Assembly: GCF_009389715.1 (NCBI RefSeq)
Contig: NC_052396.1
Coordinates: 13,973,888-14,037,887 of the forward strand
Direction: 5' to 3'
DNA from: Phoenix dactylifera
Taxonomy: Eukaryota; Streptophyta; Magnoliopsida; Arecales; Arecaceae
DNA length: 64,000 nucleotides
In this document: positions 22,335-34,400 of the stretch, piece after piece
Layout of the letters: each line of letters opens with the position of its first letter
Numbering within the stretch: the stretch's first letter is position 1
Translations under genes and position numbers: made by a program
Notes under the pieces: model-generated
Seen by the model: the letters and a program-made list of their open reading frames with translations, nothing else
What the model was told of the DNA's origin: nothing
Databases searched by the model: none

Positions 22335-22782
22335 CTAGATGTAACAATTCAGGACCTCACCCAAAATGGCTAGCCGGAAGTTATTATTTGGGTTTCTTGA
22401 TCCTGTATAAGTATTCAAGATCTACCTAGCGAATAACCGATGTGGGACTAAACACATGCCCGTGCGAGTCCTCACATACTTTTCCGTTCAAGTCCTGACG
22501 TTCTCGTCAGGCTAAGGGTTTAAATCTATTCAAATCTAATCACAAACACCACGATTGACCCGTGATCAGCTTCGATGGATCCGTGCTGCAGTGTCCCCTA
22601 GTCCACATAGGTTATGGGCTGGATTTTCTCTGATACCATTTGTAACAATCCAGGACCTCACCCAAAATGGCTATCCGGAAGATATTATTTGGGTTCCTTG
22701 ATCCTGTATAAGTATTCAAGATCTACCTAGTGAATAACCGATGTGAGACTAAACACACGCCCGCACGGATCGTCACACTAGA
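22335..22782 (-). mobile_element. complete TRIM element (438 bp) with TSD ctaga
   Basis: Two 137-bp LTRs at 22340-22476 and 22641-22777 (TGTAACAAT...CACA on the plus strand) enclose a 164-bp interior. The target duplication ctaga lies at 22335-22339 and 22778-22782. On the minus strand, TGGTATCAGAG (22628-22638) follows the right LTR as primer site, and CGGAAAAGTA precedes the left LTR as polypurine tract. No coding capacity: a terminal-repeat retrotransposon in miniature, moved in trans. Confidence 0.93.
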
Positions 22783-23191
22783 TTTATTGGCATATTTGGT
22801 TAGGAGGAGTTGGGCTGGAAATAGGAATAAGAGACTTCTATTTTAGCTATGTGATTGGGGGGATCTTATTCTGTATCTGATTCTGATTTCAAGAGGGAAT
22901 GTCCCAATCTCTTATCCGACTTTTTCTTAGTACTGAGATTTCATTTCGATTCTGATTTTGATTCTGGTTACAGACTAAACGCATTCATTCTGATCTCGTA
23001 GACTTGGGATGTGAGGAAAGGAAGAGTTGGAGTACGATCAGTGGGATTCTTTAGTCAAATACGACCATTGCTTTTTTAAGGTAGAGTAGGTTAGGAGTAG
23101 AAGCAACGGTTGGCAACAAGAATAGCGTAGCCAATGTAGTCTTGTAACTCCAAAAACAGTGAAAGTAAAATAATAAAACATGGACAGAATT
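22783..23191. other. intergenic DNA, possible decayed MITE
   Basis: The stretch 22790-22984 begins GCATATTTGGTTAGG and ends near GACTAAACGC, a weak inverted pair reminiscent of MITEs with a GCGTTTGGT end. Too decayed for a firm call. Confidence 0.3.
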
Positions 23192-23678
23192 CTAGGGCTC
23201 GTTTGGTTCGCGGGAAGCATTTTCCTTCCTAGGAATATGATTCCTGGAAAACAAATTCCTAGGAAGAGGATGCCTAGGAAAGTACTTTTGGCATGTTTGG
23301 TTGACCATGGGAAAGTGACAAATTTTCAAGGTGCTTATGTTTGGTTGGCCATCCACTTTCCTAGAAAAGTTATATATAATTCCTATTATGCCCTTAATAA
23401 AAATTAGGTTTTTAATGCCTCTTTAATGCTTCTTTAATGCTGAAGGGACTTTTTGGGAAAAAGTAAAAATGGAGTGATTCCCGCCTCATGGGAAAGTAAC
23501 TTTTCCATGTTTCTCATGGGAAAGACTTTCCCATGAAATGTGGGAATCACATTCCCATGGGAATACAACTTTCCCTTCTCTCTCCTTTGAAAACTCCAAC
23601 CAAACAAGAGGCATCTTATTACTTTCCCGTTGACCACACTTTCCCCCCTCCTTTTCCTGCGAACCAAACAAGCCCCTA
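23192..23678. mobile_element. MITE-like element (481 bp), TSD cta
   Basis: The ends are GGGCTCGTTTGGTTCGCGGG (23195) and, inverted, GGGCTTGTTTGGTTCGCAGG (ending 23675), flanked by cta at 23192-23194 and 23676-23678. A 3-bp duplication and this end sequence suggest a PIF/Harbinger-type miniature element, though cta is not the classic TWA. The interior has many GGGAAAGT/ACTTTCCC inverted words. An older relative lies at 51525-51975. Confidence 0.7.
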
Positions 23679-24825
23679 ATGTCATCTGTTGTGATGGTAA
23701 CAAGATAGAAAGGCTGCTTATAAGAGTCGATCTGTCGATGTCACTCTGTCGAGCTTTGGCATGCTTTCTGAAAAATATCACAAAAGACAAAACCATCATC
23801 AACTAGAATCCGAGGAAGAAAAATGGATTAAAAAAAGAGAAAATTACACGAAGCATGAGAATCAAAACAAATCCAAGATTGCTGCAAACTTATGTCCACA
23901 GTGGAATCTCCCACTCTTCTCATCTACTCGCACGAGAAGCCTAAGTCCATCTTTCCAATTTAGTTAGGGTTGGCAATCAAGTTAGACCCGATCAGATACG
24001 GATCGGGTCAAATGTCGGTCAGATCAAAAATTCAACCACCCAAACTTAACTTGTTTATTAGATAGATTAAAAATTCATATCTAAATTCGGCTTGTTTATT
24101 AAACAAGTTAAATTAGGTTAAATGGATTAAATAGGCTAAGTAGATTTTTAATAGATTAAATAGATTTAAACAGATCAAATAGATTTAAACAGATCAAATA
24201 GATTAAGCAGTTCGAGTTAAATAGGATAAAAATAGGTTAAGTAAAATTTAAACATGTTAAATAAATTTTAAATAGATTAAATGAATTGGGTTATAATTCG
24301 ATCTAATTATTAAATAGATCAAAATAGGTTAAATGGGTCAAAGATCTAAATCTGAATCCAATTCATTTAATAAATAGGTTTAGATAAGTTGACCTGGCTA
24401 CGACACAAACCTATTTATATTAAATCCGAAATGGATCGTTCATAGATCGGATTGATGGATTAAGTCATAAATTGTCCTCCTAAATTTAGTATGTTTTAAT
24501 ACAGAAAAAGATGGATGCGGAAATAGTTTTTTTTTCCTACAACAAATGAATATATTCAAAAAAAAGTCAAAAAGTAACAAGTCTCAAAGAACAAGATGGA
24601 GGATTCGAGAGACAGTGCAGTATTGGGTGGGAAAAGGGATGGATGCGCGGTCAATAAGCTGTTTGTTAACTTAGTATTGAGTAAAAAGAGCATGAGATCG
24701 AGGCTAAACTGTGCTACCGCTCATTGGATCTTGGATCCGACAATTCTGATAAAACCAATTGCTTAAAGCTTCCAGCGGCATCACCTCAAGCTATCTCAGC
24801 CCTTCCTATCACCTTAGTCAAAAAA
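23679..24825. repeat. intergenic DNA with dispersed TTAAATAGATT repeat, copy 2
   Basis: From about 23965 to 24475 the sequence is built of ATAGATTAAATAG-type units after GGTTGGCAATCAAG, related to 19285-19660. The rest, before and after, shows no gene. Confidence 0.45.
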
Positions 24826-25171
24826 GTGAGATTAAAGGTGGGATGACGGTACAACCGAGGTGGTAGCACAAATGGAACGGGGTTTTGTTTTCACCGATGT
24901 GGCCCAGGTTCGAAACACGCGGACGTTGATTAAATATGGAGACCGGATACCCTTTGCTTGGACGCGCTCAATGGGAGCGCTTCTGGTACACGTGGGTAAC
25001 CACGGGTCGGGAAGGGTATGAGTGTATTGTCTACCCGCATCAGACATTCTCTGGTGGAAAGATGGCCCAGTGGGGGCTGCTATGCGAGTGGGGTTAATTC
25101 TCCTCCTCTTTTTTTTAGCCAAAAAAAAAAGGAGGTGAAATTTTGATAACAAGCGACATGTGAGATTAAAG
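24826..25171 (+). mobile_element. tRNA-derived SINE (Au-like), 322 bp, 12-bp TSD
   Basis: The element spans 24838-25159, flanked by the direct repeat GTGAGATTAAAG at 24826-24837 and 25160-25171. Near its start are a pol III A-box-like GAGGTGGTAGCACAAATGG (about 24859) and a B-box-like AGGTTCGAAAC (about 24907). The body has the GGGAGCGC and GGGTCGGGAAGGGTATG words known from Au-type plant SINEs. A long minus-strand frame across it is spurious. Confidence 0.8.
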
Positions 25172-25829
25172 AAGTGGCTAAAAATTTTAAATTTTTTATG
25201 ATAATTTCACAAAAAATTGAAGCATAAAAATATAATTACATAAATTACAATAATATACGTCAGGTATATCATCGAGTTTTAGAGAGCCGAGTCGAATATG
25301 TTTTTATCATACATGCATTTGGACCTGGAACTTTTATGAGTATATCTTCGGACCTGACATTCTGACAAAAAAAAATCTATGAGTTGGAAAATAAATTAAG
25401 TTTAAAAGAATGGTACGAGGTCAACTCAAGTATAGAGTGTTGCTAGGGTTTATTTCAAACTCTCTAATCTAATATTTTAACTTTTAAAATTAAAAAAATA
25501 AAAATAACTTAGATGATGTAATAATTTGGCTGTCAAGTGAAAATAATCTTCTTTATTAAAGTTGCTGGTTGAAAGGATTAGATCAAGCTACTTTCATTAA
25601 ACTACCAAAAATTATTAGACTCTCCCTTTCTGTAGTTTGACTTCTAAATGAATTGACTCTGTTCGACTTCTAAACATATTGTTTCATCATTTTTTTCTCT
25701 TTTCTCTCTTCTCTCAAATATGTCATGTCTAGTTACTAATAAATATTACAATACAATAATTTTTCAAAATCTTTGGATAATTAATTATCGCAACATGGTA
25801 GGAGCAAAACGATGCTTGGAACATCATAC
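25172..25829. other. AT-rich intergenic DNA, no gene seen
   Basis: No domain-bearing frame or element ends. Confidence 0.5.
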
Positions 25830-26714
25830 GAAACTGATGGGAGGCAAAATGGATCGTCCAGCCCACAACTAAAAAGCCGCCTAGTTTCGGCCCAATAAGC
25901 GTCAAAGCTAATCGACTGAATCTTCACTTCGGCCCAGAGTCAGCTCAACTTCGGGACTCCGCCAAAAGCCCCACCAACTTCAGTATTCGCAGACTCCTCC
26001 GACCAAGTTCGGGATGCCTCCAGTATTTGCCGACCCACCCCGACCAAGCTCGGGGCGCCTACCTCAGTAGTACGCCCCGACTCTCGAGCTCGGGGCACTC
26101 CACCGAGCATACCTCGAAACCTGAAAAGCCGAGCTACTCTCAGCACTCATCAAGCCGACCTCGCCAAACGCATGATGCGACCTTTCAACGAGCTCGGCCT
26201 CGCCAACGACCGCACCCACATGCGCACCTACGCCCATATACGTGGCCGTACATTACCACACTACCGTGCCATGTTTCCATAATCGGCCTTTAACAGTTAG
26301 ACGACACCTTGACTACTCCGGCCATACCCTGTTATGACTGTCAACACCCTACCATTCTCAAGAACGGGCAGTACTACACGCCACCAACCAGCCTAAGCTG
26401 CGCGCCATCCGGCTCAGAGCCACGCTCCCTCATGATGAGGGCCGACAGTGCCTCTGCCATCTGAACCTCTCCACCGGAACTATAAATAGCTCGGTCAGGT
26501 AACTTCTAAACAACCTTTTTTTTGGCTGGACCAAATTGATCCCACTCTAACTGGATTGTCGGAGTGTCCTCACCGGAAACACCGGTAAGGCTTTGTGCAG
26601 GTCTGCGGCCGTCACACAGGAGGTAGCTCCCGTCTTCTTCTTTCATCCAATGGCGGCTTCCTCGACTCTACCAGCGTGGTTACCCTCAGGCTAAATTTGA
26701 ACCACAACAGAAAC
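25830..26714 (+). mobile_element. solo LTR (875 bp) with TSD gaaac
   Basis: The LTR at 25835-26709 reads TGATGGGAGG...CCACAACA. gaaac lies at 25830-25834 and 26710-26714. The TATAAATA box near 26481 and the following GGATTGTCGGAGTG phrase (about 26563) indicate plus sense and a distant relationship to the other solo LTRs. Repeated GCTCGGGGC words lie in the U3 part. Confidence 0.92.
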
Positions 26715-27315
26715 AAAAGCAAATGCAAACATGCAAGAGCTATTTACCCATGTAGCTAATGACCATTTAAGATGCTGGTGCCCTTAATTTCATCCCGAAT
26801 GCTAGTGTTATATTGGCTATTAGTTAAAATTTGATTCACCTCACTTAAGAGGACTTAAAATTCATAGTGTAACCAGTGCTTGCAGCCACAATAATAACCC
26901 TAATCTGATTCTTAAGTCTTTCCATATCAATCTCATCTCATCACATATCCTTCCTCATAAAGGAAGCATGGTTCCAAATAATTATAATCTAATTTAAAAT
27001 CAATTAATATACGCATTAAAAGATTAGAAGTTTACATCCAAAATGACATAAAAGAAACCCTAAAGACACAATATGATCAGAAAGACCATGTCAAATTAAA
27101 GGAACCTATAAGTTGTAACAAAATTATAAAATTAGGAGATAAAGAACATGTAGAAATCCTCTAGCGGAGAGGTCTCCCGTCTGATAGCCTCCTCTACACT
27201 TATAGGAGAAATCCTTGTGGTTTCTTTCATAAAAACCACCTATTTCCAGCGAAAATTCTCTTTTCGATAGTTATTTTTATGCAATGGTAGGTTTCTCTGA
27301 GAGAAACTACTTCCA
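26715..27315. other. intergenic DNA between two solo LTRs, no gene seen
   Basis: AT-rich, with short frames only. Confidence 0.5.
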
Positions 27316-28146
27316 GGTATTGTTGGGGGAATACGGCTTCCCCCCCCAGCAATATAGTAACCCCGCCTCTAAAAGGCCGCATAGCCGCCGACCTTGGACG
27401 TCCGACCTCGGAACGTCCGACCTCAGAACCTCCGACCTGGAGAATTCCCGACCCCAGAGGTCTGTCCTTGTCGACCACCTACTACGGCCGTACCCTTCCG
27501 AGGTCCGGCCGAGGGCCATATCTTGCCACTGCCCCAGCATTTATTACGCATGACCTCTGCAAACCCCCGGTTCACTCAACGATTAATGCGAATCTCCGGC
27601 CTACTCAACAATTAATGCGAATCTCCGGCTTACTCAACAATTAATGCGCACCTCCAGCTTACTCAACAATTAATGCGCATGGCTCCTATTATCTACGGAC
27701 CCACGGCTCTCCACGGCAAATCAGCTCAGCGGAGTCCAGTCAACCGTGATAAGTCTTTGATCTCGGCCTTATCTCCGACATCAATGCAATGATTCACCCG
27801 ATCGTGTGCCAGTCCAAGCAACATGCCGAGCCGTACGACGGTCTCGCCCCATCACATCACAGGTAAACCGACCCCCCTATAAAAGGGAACCCTTGCTTCT
27901 CAAAGGGGGGTTGGACATAGAGAACTCTAAAAATACTGTTCTCCTCTTTCTCCTTTAAACACAGATTGCCCCCCTCTGACTTAAGCATCGGAGGGCCGGC
28001 GCCGGAAAACCCGGCCACCGGCTTTTCTGCAGGCACCCCGACGGAGGACGCCGCCCGCCGATGGATCGCCACTCCCCTGTGTCCACCTGCCGCTCCCCCT
28101 CCTCGACCGACGACCGCCCCCGGGTCCAATTTCCAGCAACAGGTAT
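27316..28146 (+). mobile_element. solo LTR (821 bp) with TSD ggtat
   Basis: The LTR at 27321-28141 reads TGTTGGGGGAATACGG...TTCCAGCAACA. ggtat lies at 27316-27320 and 28142-28146. It includes four copies of a CTCAACAATTAATGCG-like 27-bp unit at about 27570-27670, a TATAAAAG box at about 27879, and the U5 phrase CTGACTTAAGCATCGGAGGG (27976-27995). Plus sense. Confidence 0.93.
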
Positions 28147-29055
28147 CATTTTCACTTCTTTACAAATTAAAGACCATGTATCATATTCAGGTTGCCTGGA
28201 AAAGTGATCGTAACACTGGTTAAGAATCTATAGACAGAATAATGGGTTAATTTTAACTGATCAATCTATTAATTAGACAGAATCCCTATAAATAAATGAT
28301 CAACATAAATATATAATATGTATTAAATATAATTGAAATTGAAGAGGCACGATATTGAACATGGCAAATCAAAGGCAGGCCATCAGAGAGAATCATCCAC
28401 AGTGCGACATACACTCATGCCTAATCCAAATTGAAGTCAGGGTGATAGTTTTCAACTCAAGCTTGACCCAAGCTCCCATGCTTGCTAGGGTTCGAGTGAG
28501 GCCTTATAGGGAAATTATTCCCTACACCATTTGCAGCAATTCCTTACTTGTCAGATATTATTGTTTACACTGGGTGCACCACATGGTTGTGCATGCAACC
28601 AATAGCAGCTGTTGGTTTCTATAGGCAATATTCATTAAGCGTGTATCTTAATGCACTACAATAGAAATTGGCGGTTGTGATTGGTTGCATGTACAGCCAT
28701 GCTGGTGTATAAAATGTAGGTAATAATTTATTCTCATTTATTTTTATGTGCGTCGTTTATGTGATGCATGTGGTGTAGGATATAATTTCTTATTTAGATG
28801 AACCAAGCAATTGCACCTTCATTTCTGTCATGGTAAGGATCTTAAAAATTTATTAGGTCGATCAAATTTACAGCAGATATATTTCATCCTAGATTCATGG
28901 ACAATAGGGCCCAATGGTTGGAAACCCCAAAACCCTCCCATCCTCTTCTGCTCGGTTGCACCCTTATCCTATTCTATCACACTGGCCATAAACAACAAAA
29001 ACCTCTCTCTCTCTCTCTCTCGCTCGCTCGCTCGCTCTCTCCCTCCCCCCCCCTC
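28147..29055 (+). other. upstream region and 5' UTR of the SRP43 gene
   Basis: No gene before the SRP43 start. An ATATATTT stretch at about 28879 is a possible TATA element. A CT/CG-rich microsatellite (about 28997-29053: CT units, then CTCG units, then a C-run) sits right before the ATG and probably forms the leader. Confidence 0.45.
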
Positions 29056-30279
29056 ATGGAGGCAATGCTCATAAACCCCTCTCTTTCCCACCTCAAGCTC
29101 CCTCTTCCAAAACCGAAATCCCTTCCTTACTTCCAATTCATCGCCGCAACCTATCTCCGCCGAGGCCACCAGCGCCACGGCGGCGTCCGGTCCTTCGCCT
29201 TCCAAGACCAATTCCCGCAGCCCGCATCTCCAATCCAACCACGAGAACAGGACAAGGAAGAAGAGGACTACGGAGACGTCAGCCGGATCATCGGTAGCCG
29301 AACCGTCCGATCACCTCTCTATGGCGACGATGGCTCCGTCTCAACCTCCACCTCCACCGAGTACCTGATCGAGTGGAAGGATGGCCACGCCCCCTCCTGG
29401 GTCCGCGCCTCCGCCATCGCTGCCGACGTGGTGGCGGAGTACGAGACACCCTGGTGGACCGCCGCCAGGAAGGCCGACGCCGCCGCCCTCTCGGCCCTCC
29501 TCGCCGACGAGTCGGCTGCCCGGGATCCCGACGCGGAGGACGCCGACGGCCGGACGGCGCTCCACTTCGCGGCGGGGCTGGGGTCGGAGGAGTGCATCCG
29601 GTTGCTGGCGGCAGCGGGGGCGGACGTGGGGCGGCCGGAGCGGGCCGGCGGGGGGCTGACGCCGCTGCACGCGGCTGCGGGGTACGGGCAGGCGGTGGCG
29701 GTGCGGGCGCTACTGGAGGTTGGAGCGGACCCAGGGGCGGTGGACGGCCGCGGGAGGACGGCGCTGGAGCTGGCGAGGGAGGTGCTGGCGGCGACACCAG
29801 CGGTGGCGTTGGGGAGGCGGGCGGGGCTGGCTGCGGCGGCGGCGGAGCTGGAGGGGGCGGTGTACGAGTGGGCGGAGGTGGAAAGGGTGCTTGAGGGGAG
29901 GGGGGAGGGGAAGAAGAGGGAGTACCTGGTGGAGTGGAAGGATGGGGGAAGGGAGTGGGTGGGGAAGGAATGGGTGGCGGAGGATTTGGTGGCGGACTTC
30001 GAGGCCGGGCTGGAGTACGGGGTGGCTGAGGCGGTGGTGGGGAGGAGGGAGGCGGCGGAGGGAGTTGGGAAGGAGTATTTGGTGAAGTGGGTGGATATTG
30101 AGGAGGCGACGTGGGAGCCGGAGGCTAATGTGGATCCAGAGCTGGTGCAGGAGTTCGAGCGGCGGCGGACGGAGGCGGAGTTGCCGGCGGAGCTATCGGC
30201 GGCTGCGGTAGCCGTGAAAAAGGAGGAGGAGGAGGACGGGAAGGAATCTGGTGCACCGCAAGAGACGGCTGTAGGGTGA
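29056..30279 (+). CDS. cpSRP43: chloroplast signal recognition particle 43 kDa protein
   Basis: Chaperone of the chloroplast SRP that binds light-harvesting chlorophyll proteins in the stroma and, with cpSRP54, FtsY and Alb3, delivers them to the thylakoid. The intronless frame has 407 residues (the family is usually about 370-400). An N-terminal transit peptide covers about 1-60 (Leu/Pro/Ser-rich, few acids). Chromodomain 1 is at about 72-129 ([13 protein letters not shown]); ankyrin repeats at about 132-262 ([28 protein letters not shown]); chromodomain 2 at about 270-317 ([14 protein letters not shown]), the cpSRP54-binding module; chromodomain 3 at about 320-370 ([17 protein letters not shown]), then an acidic tail. 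The ATG at 29056 is preferred over the in-frame one at 28897 because the extension is encoded by the CT microsatellite and does not look like a transit peptide. GC content and third-position GC are extreme compared with the flanks. Confidence 0.95.
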   Translation: MEAMLINPSLSHLKLPLPKPKSLPYFQFIAATYLRRGHQRHGGVRSFAFQDQFPQPASPIQPREQDKEEEDYGDVSRIIGSRTVRSPLYGDDGSVSTSTSTEYLIEWKDGHAPSWVRASAIAADVVAEYETPWWTAARKADAAALSALLADESAARDPDAEDADGRTALHFAAGLGSEECIRLLAAAGADVGRPERAGGGLTPLHAAAGYGQAVAVRALLEVGADPGAVDGRGRTALELAREVLAATPAVALGRRAGLAAAAAELEGAVYEWAEVERVLEGRGEGKKREYLVEWKDGGREWVGKEWVAEDLVADFEAGLEYGVAEAVVGRREAAEGVGKEYLVKWVDIEEATWEPEANVDPELVQEFERRRTEAELPAELSAAAVAVKKEEEEDGKESGAPQETAVG

Positions 30280-30899
30280 AAGGTTCTGTATTCCCGATTC
30301 TTCTCTCATATTTCTAGTGTAGTTTAATGGCATAACTTTGGTGAAAAGTCAAAAACTACATTTGATCAGATTCAATTCTTGTTGGTACGTGAGTGAGAAT
30401 TTACAAAATCTTCCCGCATGTCATGTTGTGAATCTACCTCTTTTTTTTTTTTTGATAAATTGGATATATTGTGCCATTTTAATATAAAAAAATTCATAGA
30501 AATTAGAGAATAAAATCTCCAAAATTTATGAGGAAACGTATGTCCCATAAGTCCACAATGTGATCCTAATGTGATTAGTTACATATACCACCTCTTTGAC
30601 GGCCACCACACCACTGTCGATAATTGCCATGCTAATGTCAAGGGTCTCCAAGTCCGAACTCACGGCTAGCACCGGGTCGTCTCCTCTAAGTCGCCCCATG
30701 GCTTTCACGACATCCCAAGAGCTTGAAGCCAAGCCAATGAGATGGGAAAACAAAACCTAGGAAGCCCGAGGGTCTAGCCTGGAAGCCCAAGGCTCGATAA
30801 GTAGTAGGCTTAGGCCTGAAAAGTAGATCCAAATGCCGGATCAGGATGGGCCTAGGCCTGATTAAATGACATGGTACCTTGGTCCAAACCTGGCTCAAC
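30280..30899. other. SRP43 3' UTR and intergenic DNA
   Basis: T-run at about 30440-30453. No convincing gene; short minus frames lack domains, though the right part may belong to the LINE remnant next to it. Confidence 0.4.
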
Positions 30900-30991
30900 C
30901 TGCCCGTTGAGCAAGTCTAACAATGAGGTAGATAGCCATCTAATAATTGTCAAGGAGTTCCTCTCAAAAATGATGTGGAAAGCTCTCAAAG
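30900..30991 (-). pseudogene. LINE RNase H remnant, downstream part
   Basis: Read on the minus strand, this continues the RNase H-like (RVT_3) frame found at 38637-38790 across the chromovirus insertion. It shows the phrases HIIFERNS and IIRWLS, like the acidic-residue strand of LINE RNase H domains. The chromovirus target duplication caaag (30987-30991) marks the break. Confidence 0.5.
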
Positions 30992-31339
30992 TGATGCCGG
31001 ACCAAGTTGTAAATGGAAGAAGGAGAAGAGGGGAAGAGAAGGAGGAAGAAGAAGAGAAGAAGGAGAAGGGAGGAGAAGAGAAGAAGAGGAAACGTGGGGA
31101 AAGAAATCTTTAATTCTTCATTAAAACCCTAATCAACATAAAGTTCCTTTTAAATAGGGCCCCATAAGAACAATTAAAATAAACCCCTTACATAAAATAA
31201 TTCTCCACAAATAAGCCCTAAAATGCAAATAAGCCCAGAATAAAATAAACCCCAAATAAATCCTAAAACACAAATAAACCCAGAAATAACAATAAGCAAA
31301 TATGCAAATAAAATGGGGACCTAGCTGATGTCCCCATCA
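30992..31339 (-). repeat. 3' LTR of chromovirus
   Basis: 348 bp, same length as the partner at 38284. It includes a GA-rich block (31018-31105) and an AT-rich polyadenylation-like part. Next to it at 31340-31355 the minus strand reads CACCCGGGAGGAGT, a weak polypurine tract. Confidence 0.95.
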
Positions 31340-31424
31340 ACTCCTCCCGGGTGAGAAAAACTCGACCCCGTCGAGTGTAAATCGGGTCGGCTGTCGTACT
31401 GCTCCAGAAGATCCGGGTCAAGTG

Positions 31425-34400
31425 CTACAACTCAGCTCGCGAAATCCACGACACATCTGATTCGGGTCGACCTTTCCACCGAACAAGGTAACGTTGGTAG
31501 CTTCCTCTCCTGGTAGATATAACCTGCTCATCTAATATATGTTCTATGTGTTCTCTGCGTGCATGAAACTGTGGAGGTGGAGGCTCACTAGCAGGTGCTA
31601 GAGCAGGGTGATCAACAACAGTGGATGTATCAACAAAAGGGTCAGAAGGAATGAATGTTGATTTCTTGTATGGGACTAAATCTTCAATATTAAATGTCGC
31701 ACTAATCCCATAGTCTTCAGGAAGATCTACAACATACGCATTCGAACTGATTTTCTTTAGGACTTTGAACGGTCCCGCACTACGAGATTGCAACTTTTTG
31801 AACGTCCCCGAAGGAAGTCGTTCAGGTCTAATTCTTACCATGACTGAATCACCTACATTTAATTCTTTATAACGGCGGTGCAAATCAGCAAAGGATTTAT
31901 ATTTTAAGTTATTAGAGTGAATAAGTTTGCTGATCTCCTGATGCAATGAATGCAGGTGTGAAGCAAATGATTGTGCAGACTCAGAGACTCTATGTTGATG
32001 AGACATGGGAATCAAGTCTATAGGTTGCCGAGGTTTATAGCCATTCACCACGTCAAAAGGACTCATGCCTATGGTCCTATTGACCGAACTATTATATGCA
32101 AACTCGGCAGTTGGTAACACGAGATCCCAAGTCCTAGTATGCTCACCTACCAGACATCTGAGAAGACTCCCTAGACTTCGGTTGACCACTTCGGTCTGGC
32201 CATCAGTTTGGGGATGATAGGCAGAGGAAAATTTTAATTTGGTACCCATCATGTGCCAAAGAGTTTTCCAAAAATAGCTCATAAATTTAACATCCCTATC
32301 GGACACAATAGATTTAGGAAGACCATGGAGTCTAACGACTTCGTCAAAATAGAGTTTCGCAATCCTAGAAGCATCAGAAGTCTTAGAACATGGAAGAAAA
32401 TGAGCCATTTTAGAGAATCGGTCCACTACTACAAAAATGGAATCGTGTTTGGTCGAGGTACGTGGAAGCCCTAACACAAAATCCATGCTAACATCTTGCC
32501 ACGCACAATCAGGAACAGGTAGTGGAGTGTAAAGCCCAGTGTTCTGTTTACGTTGTTTGGCTAATTGACATGTGCGGCACTGAGCGACGATCTTGGCCAC
32601 GTCTCTCTTGAGACTCGGCCAGAAGAAACGTCTTTCCACCATCTCAATGGTTTTGTCTCTCCCGAAATGCCCAGACAGTCCTCCAGCGTGTATTTCCCAT
32701 ACTAGAAAATCTCTCAAAGAAGTTCGAGGAATACACAAACGGTCGGAGCGAAAGAGATAATCATCGTGTAAAAAGAAATCATCGTGCTCTCTCTCTACTC
32801 CATCTCGTAAGGTCAGGTATACATTACTAAAATCAGGACAGGTGGTATATTGTTCCCTGATCCTTTCAAAACCAATTACTTCAGTGCTTATCATGGATAG
32901 GAGGAAGATCCGTCGACTGAGTGCATCAGCAGCCTTATTCTCAACTCCAGCTTTATGTTTCAGCACAAAAGTATAGGCTTGTAGAAACTCAATCCATCGG
33001 CCATGTCGAAGATTTAATTTCTTTTGAGAATTGAGATACTTTAAAACCTCATGGTCTGAATACAGAACAAATTCTTGCGGTAGCAAATAGTGTCGCAAAG
33101 TTTGCACTACCGCATAGAATTCCTTATCATAGGTGGAATAACGCAACCTGCCATCACTTAACTTTTCGCTAAAGAACGCGACAGGGTGACCTTCTTGGCT
33201 TAACACACCACCTATGCCAACGCCAGAGGCATCACATGCGACCTCGAATACCTTAGTGAAATCAGGGAGGCGCAAGACAGGTGCTTCGGTCATCCTATGC
33301 TTAATATCTTTAAATGCTTGGGATGCCGACTTAGTCCAGATAAAGTCTCCTTTCTTCATGCAATCTGTGATGGGAGACATTATTGAACTAAAATTCTTAA
33401 TGAAGCGACGATAGAAAGTAGCCAGACCATGAAAACTACGTACCTCGGCTAAGATCTTGGGCTCAGGCCAATCGACTATCGCGCTTACTTTTTCTGGATC
33501 AGCGGAGACACCCTTGGAAGACACTATGAATCCTAAGAAAATGACGTGATCAGTCAGGAAGGCACACTTCTTAGGGTTTGCAAAAAAGCTTTCTTTCCGC
33601 AGGACTTCACAAACCTGCCTCAGGTGTGAGAGATGGAGCTCTTGAGTTTGACTATAAATGAGGATGTCATCAAAGTATACAACGACAAATTTATTCAAAA
33701 AAGGTCGAAAGATCTGTGTCATCACCCTCATAAAAGTACTTGGAGCATTTGTTAATCCGAAAGGCATTACTAACCATTCGTAGAGTCCATCTTTGGTTTT
33801 GAATGCAGTTTTCCATTCATCCCCAGGACGAATCCGAATCTGGTGGTACCCACTCTTTAGGTCGATCTTGGAAAAAACTGTAGCACCAGACATATAGTCT
33901 AAAAGGTCGTCCAGCCTAGGAATAGGAAAACGATACTTAACCGTGATTTTATTGATAGCACGGCTATCGACGCACATCCTCCAAGAGCCATCTTTCTTGG
34001 GAGTGAGGAGTGCAGGTACAGCACACGGACTCAAACTCTCACGAATATACCCTCGAGTGACTAGTTCGTCAACTTGGCGTTTCAGTTCAGTGTGCTCGTT
34101 TGGATTGAGTCTATGGTGGGGAAGATTTGGCAGTGACGCTCCAGGAATGAGATCAATTACGTGCTGAATATCACGCATTGGAGGGAGTGCCTCTGGAAGA
34201 TCAGTGGGGAAGACAGAGTGAAACTCCTCCAACAGAGGAACTACGGCGGCCGGATGTTCGGCATTTGACTCCACATTGATAACTCTAGCCACAAGGGCGA
34301 ACACAGATGAGTGGCTTTCGATATCTTTCATTACCTCTCTCGAAGTAATGATGTGAAGTGACTCATCTTTTTGTGGTGTAGCACCCTTCTTCTCAGGGCC

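Noticed and set aside
24838-24930. A functional tRNA gene
   Set aside because: A- and B-box-like words exist but no cloverleaf could be seen and the TSD shows a SINE.
24832-25152. 106-codon minus frame
   Set aside because: Lies entirely across the SINE and is antisense to its pol III boxes.
29288-30085. Long frames antisense or out of frame to SRP43
   Set aside because: High-GC shadow frames rich in Arg/Gly/Pro; the sense frame has the full cpSRP43 domain order.
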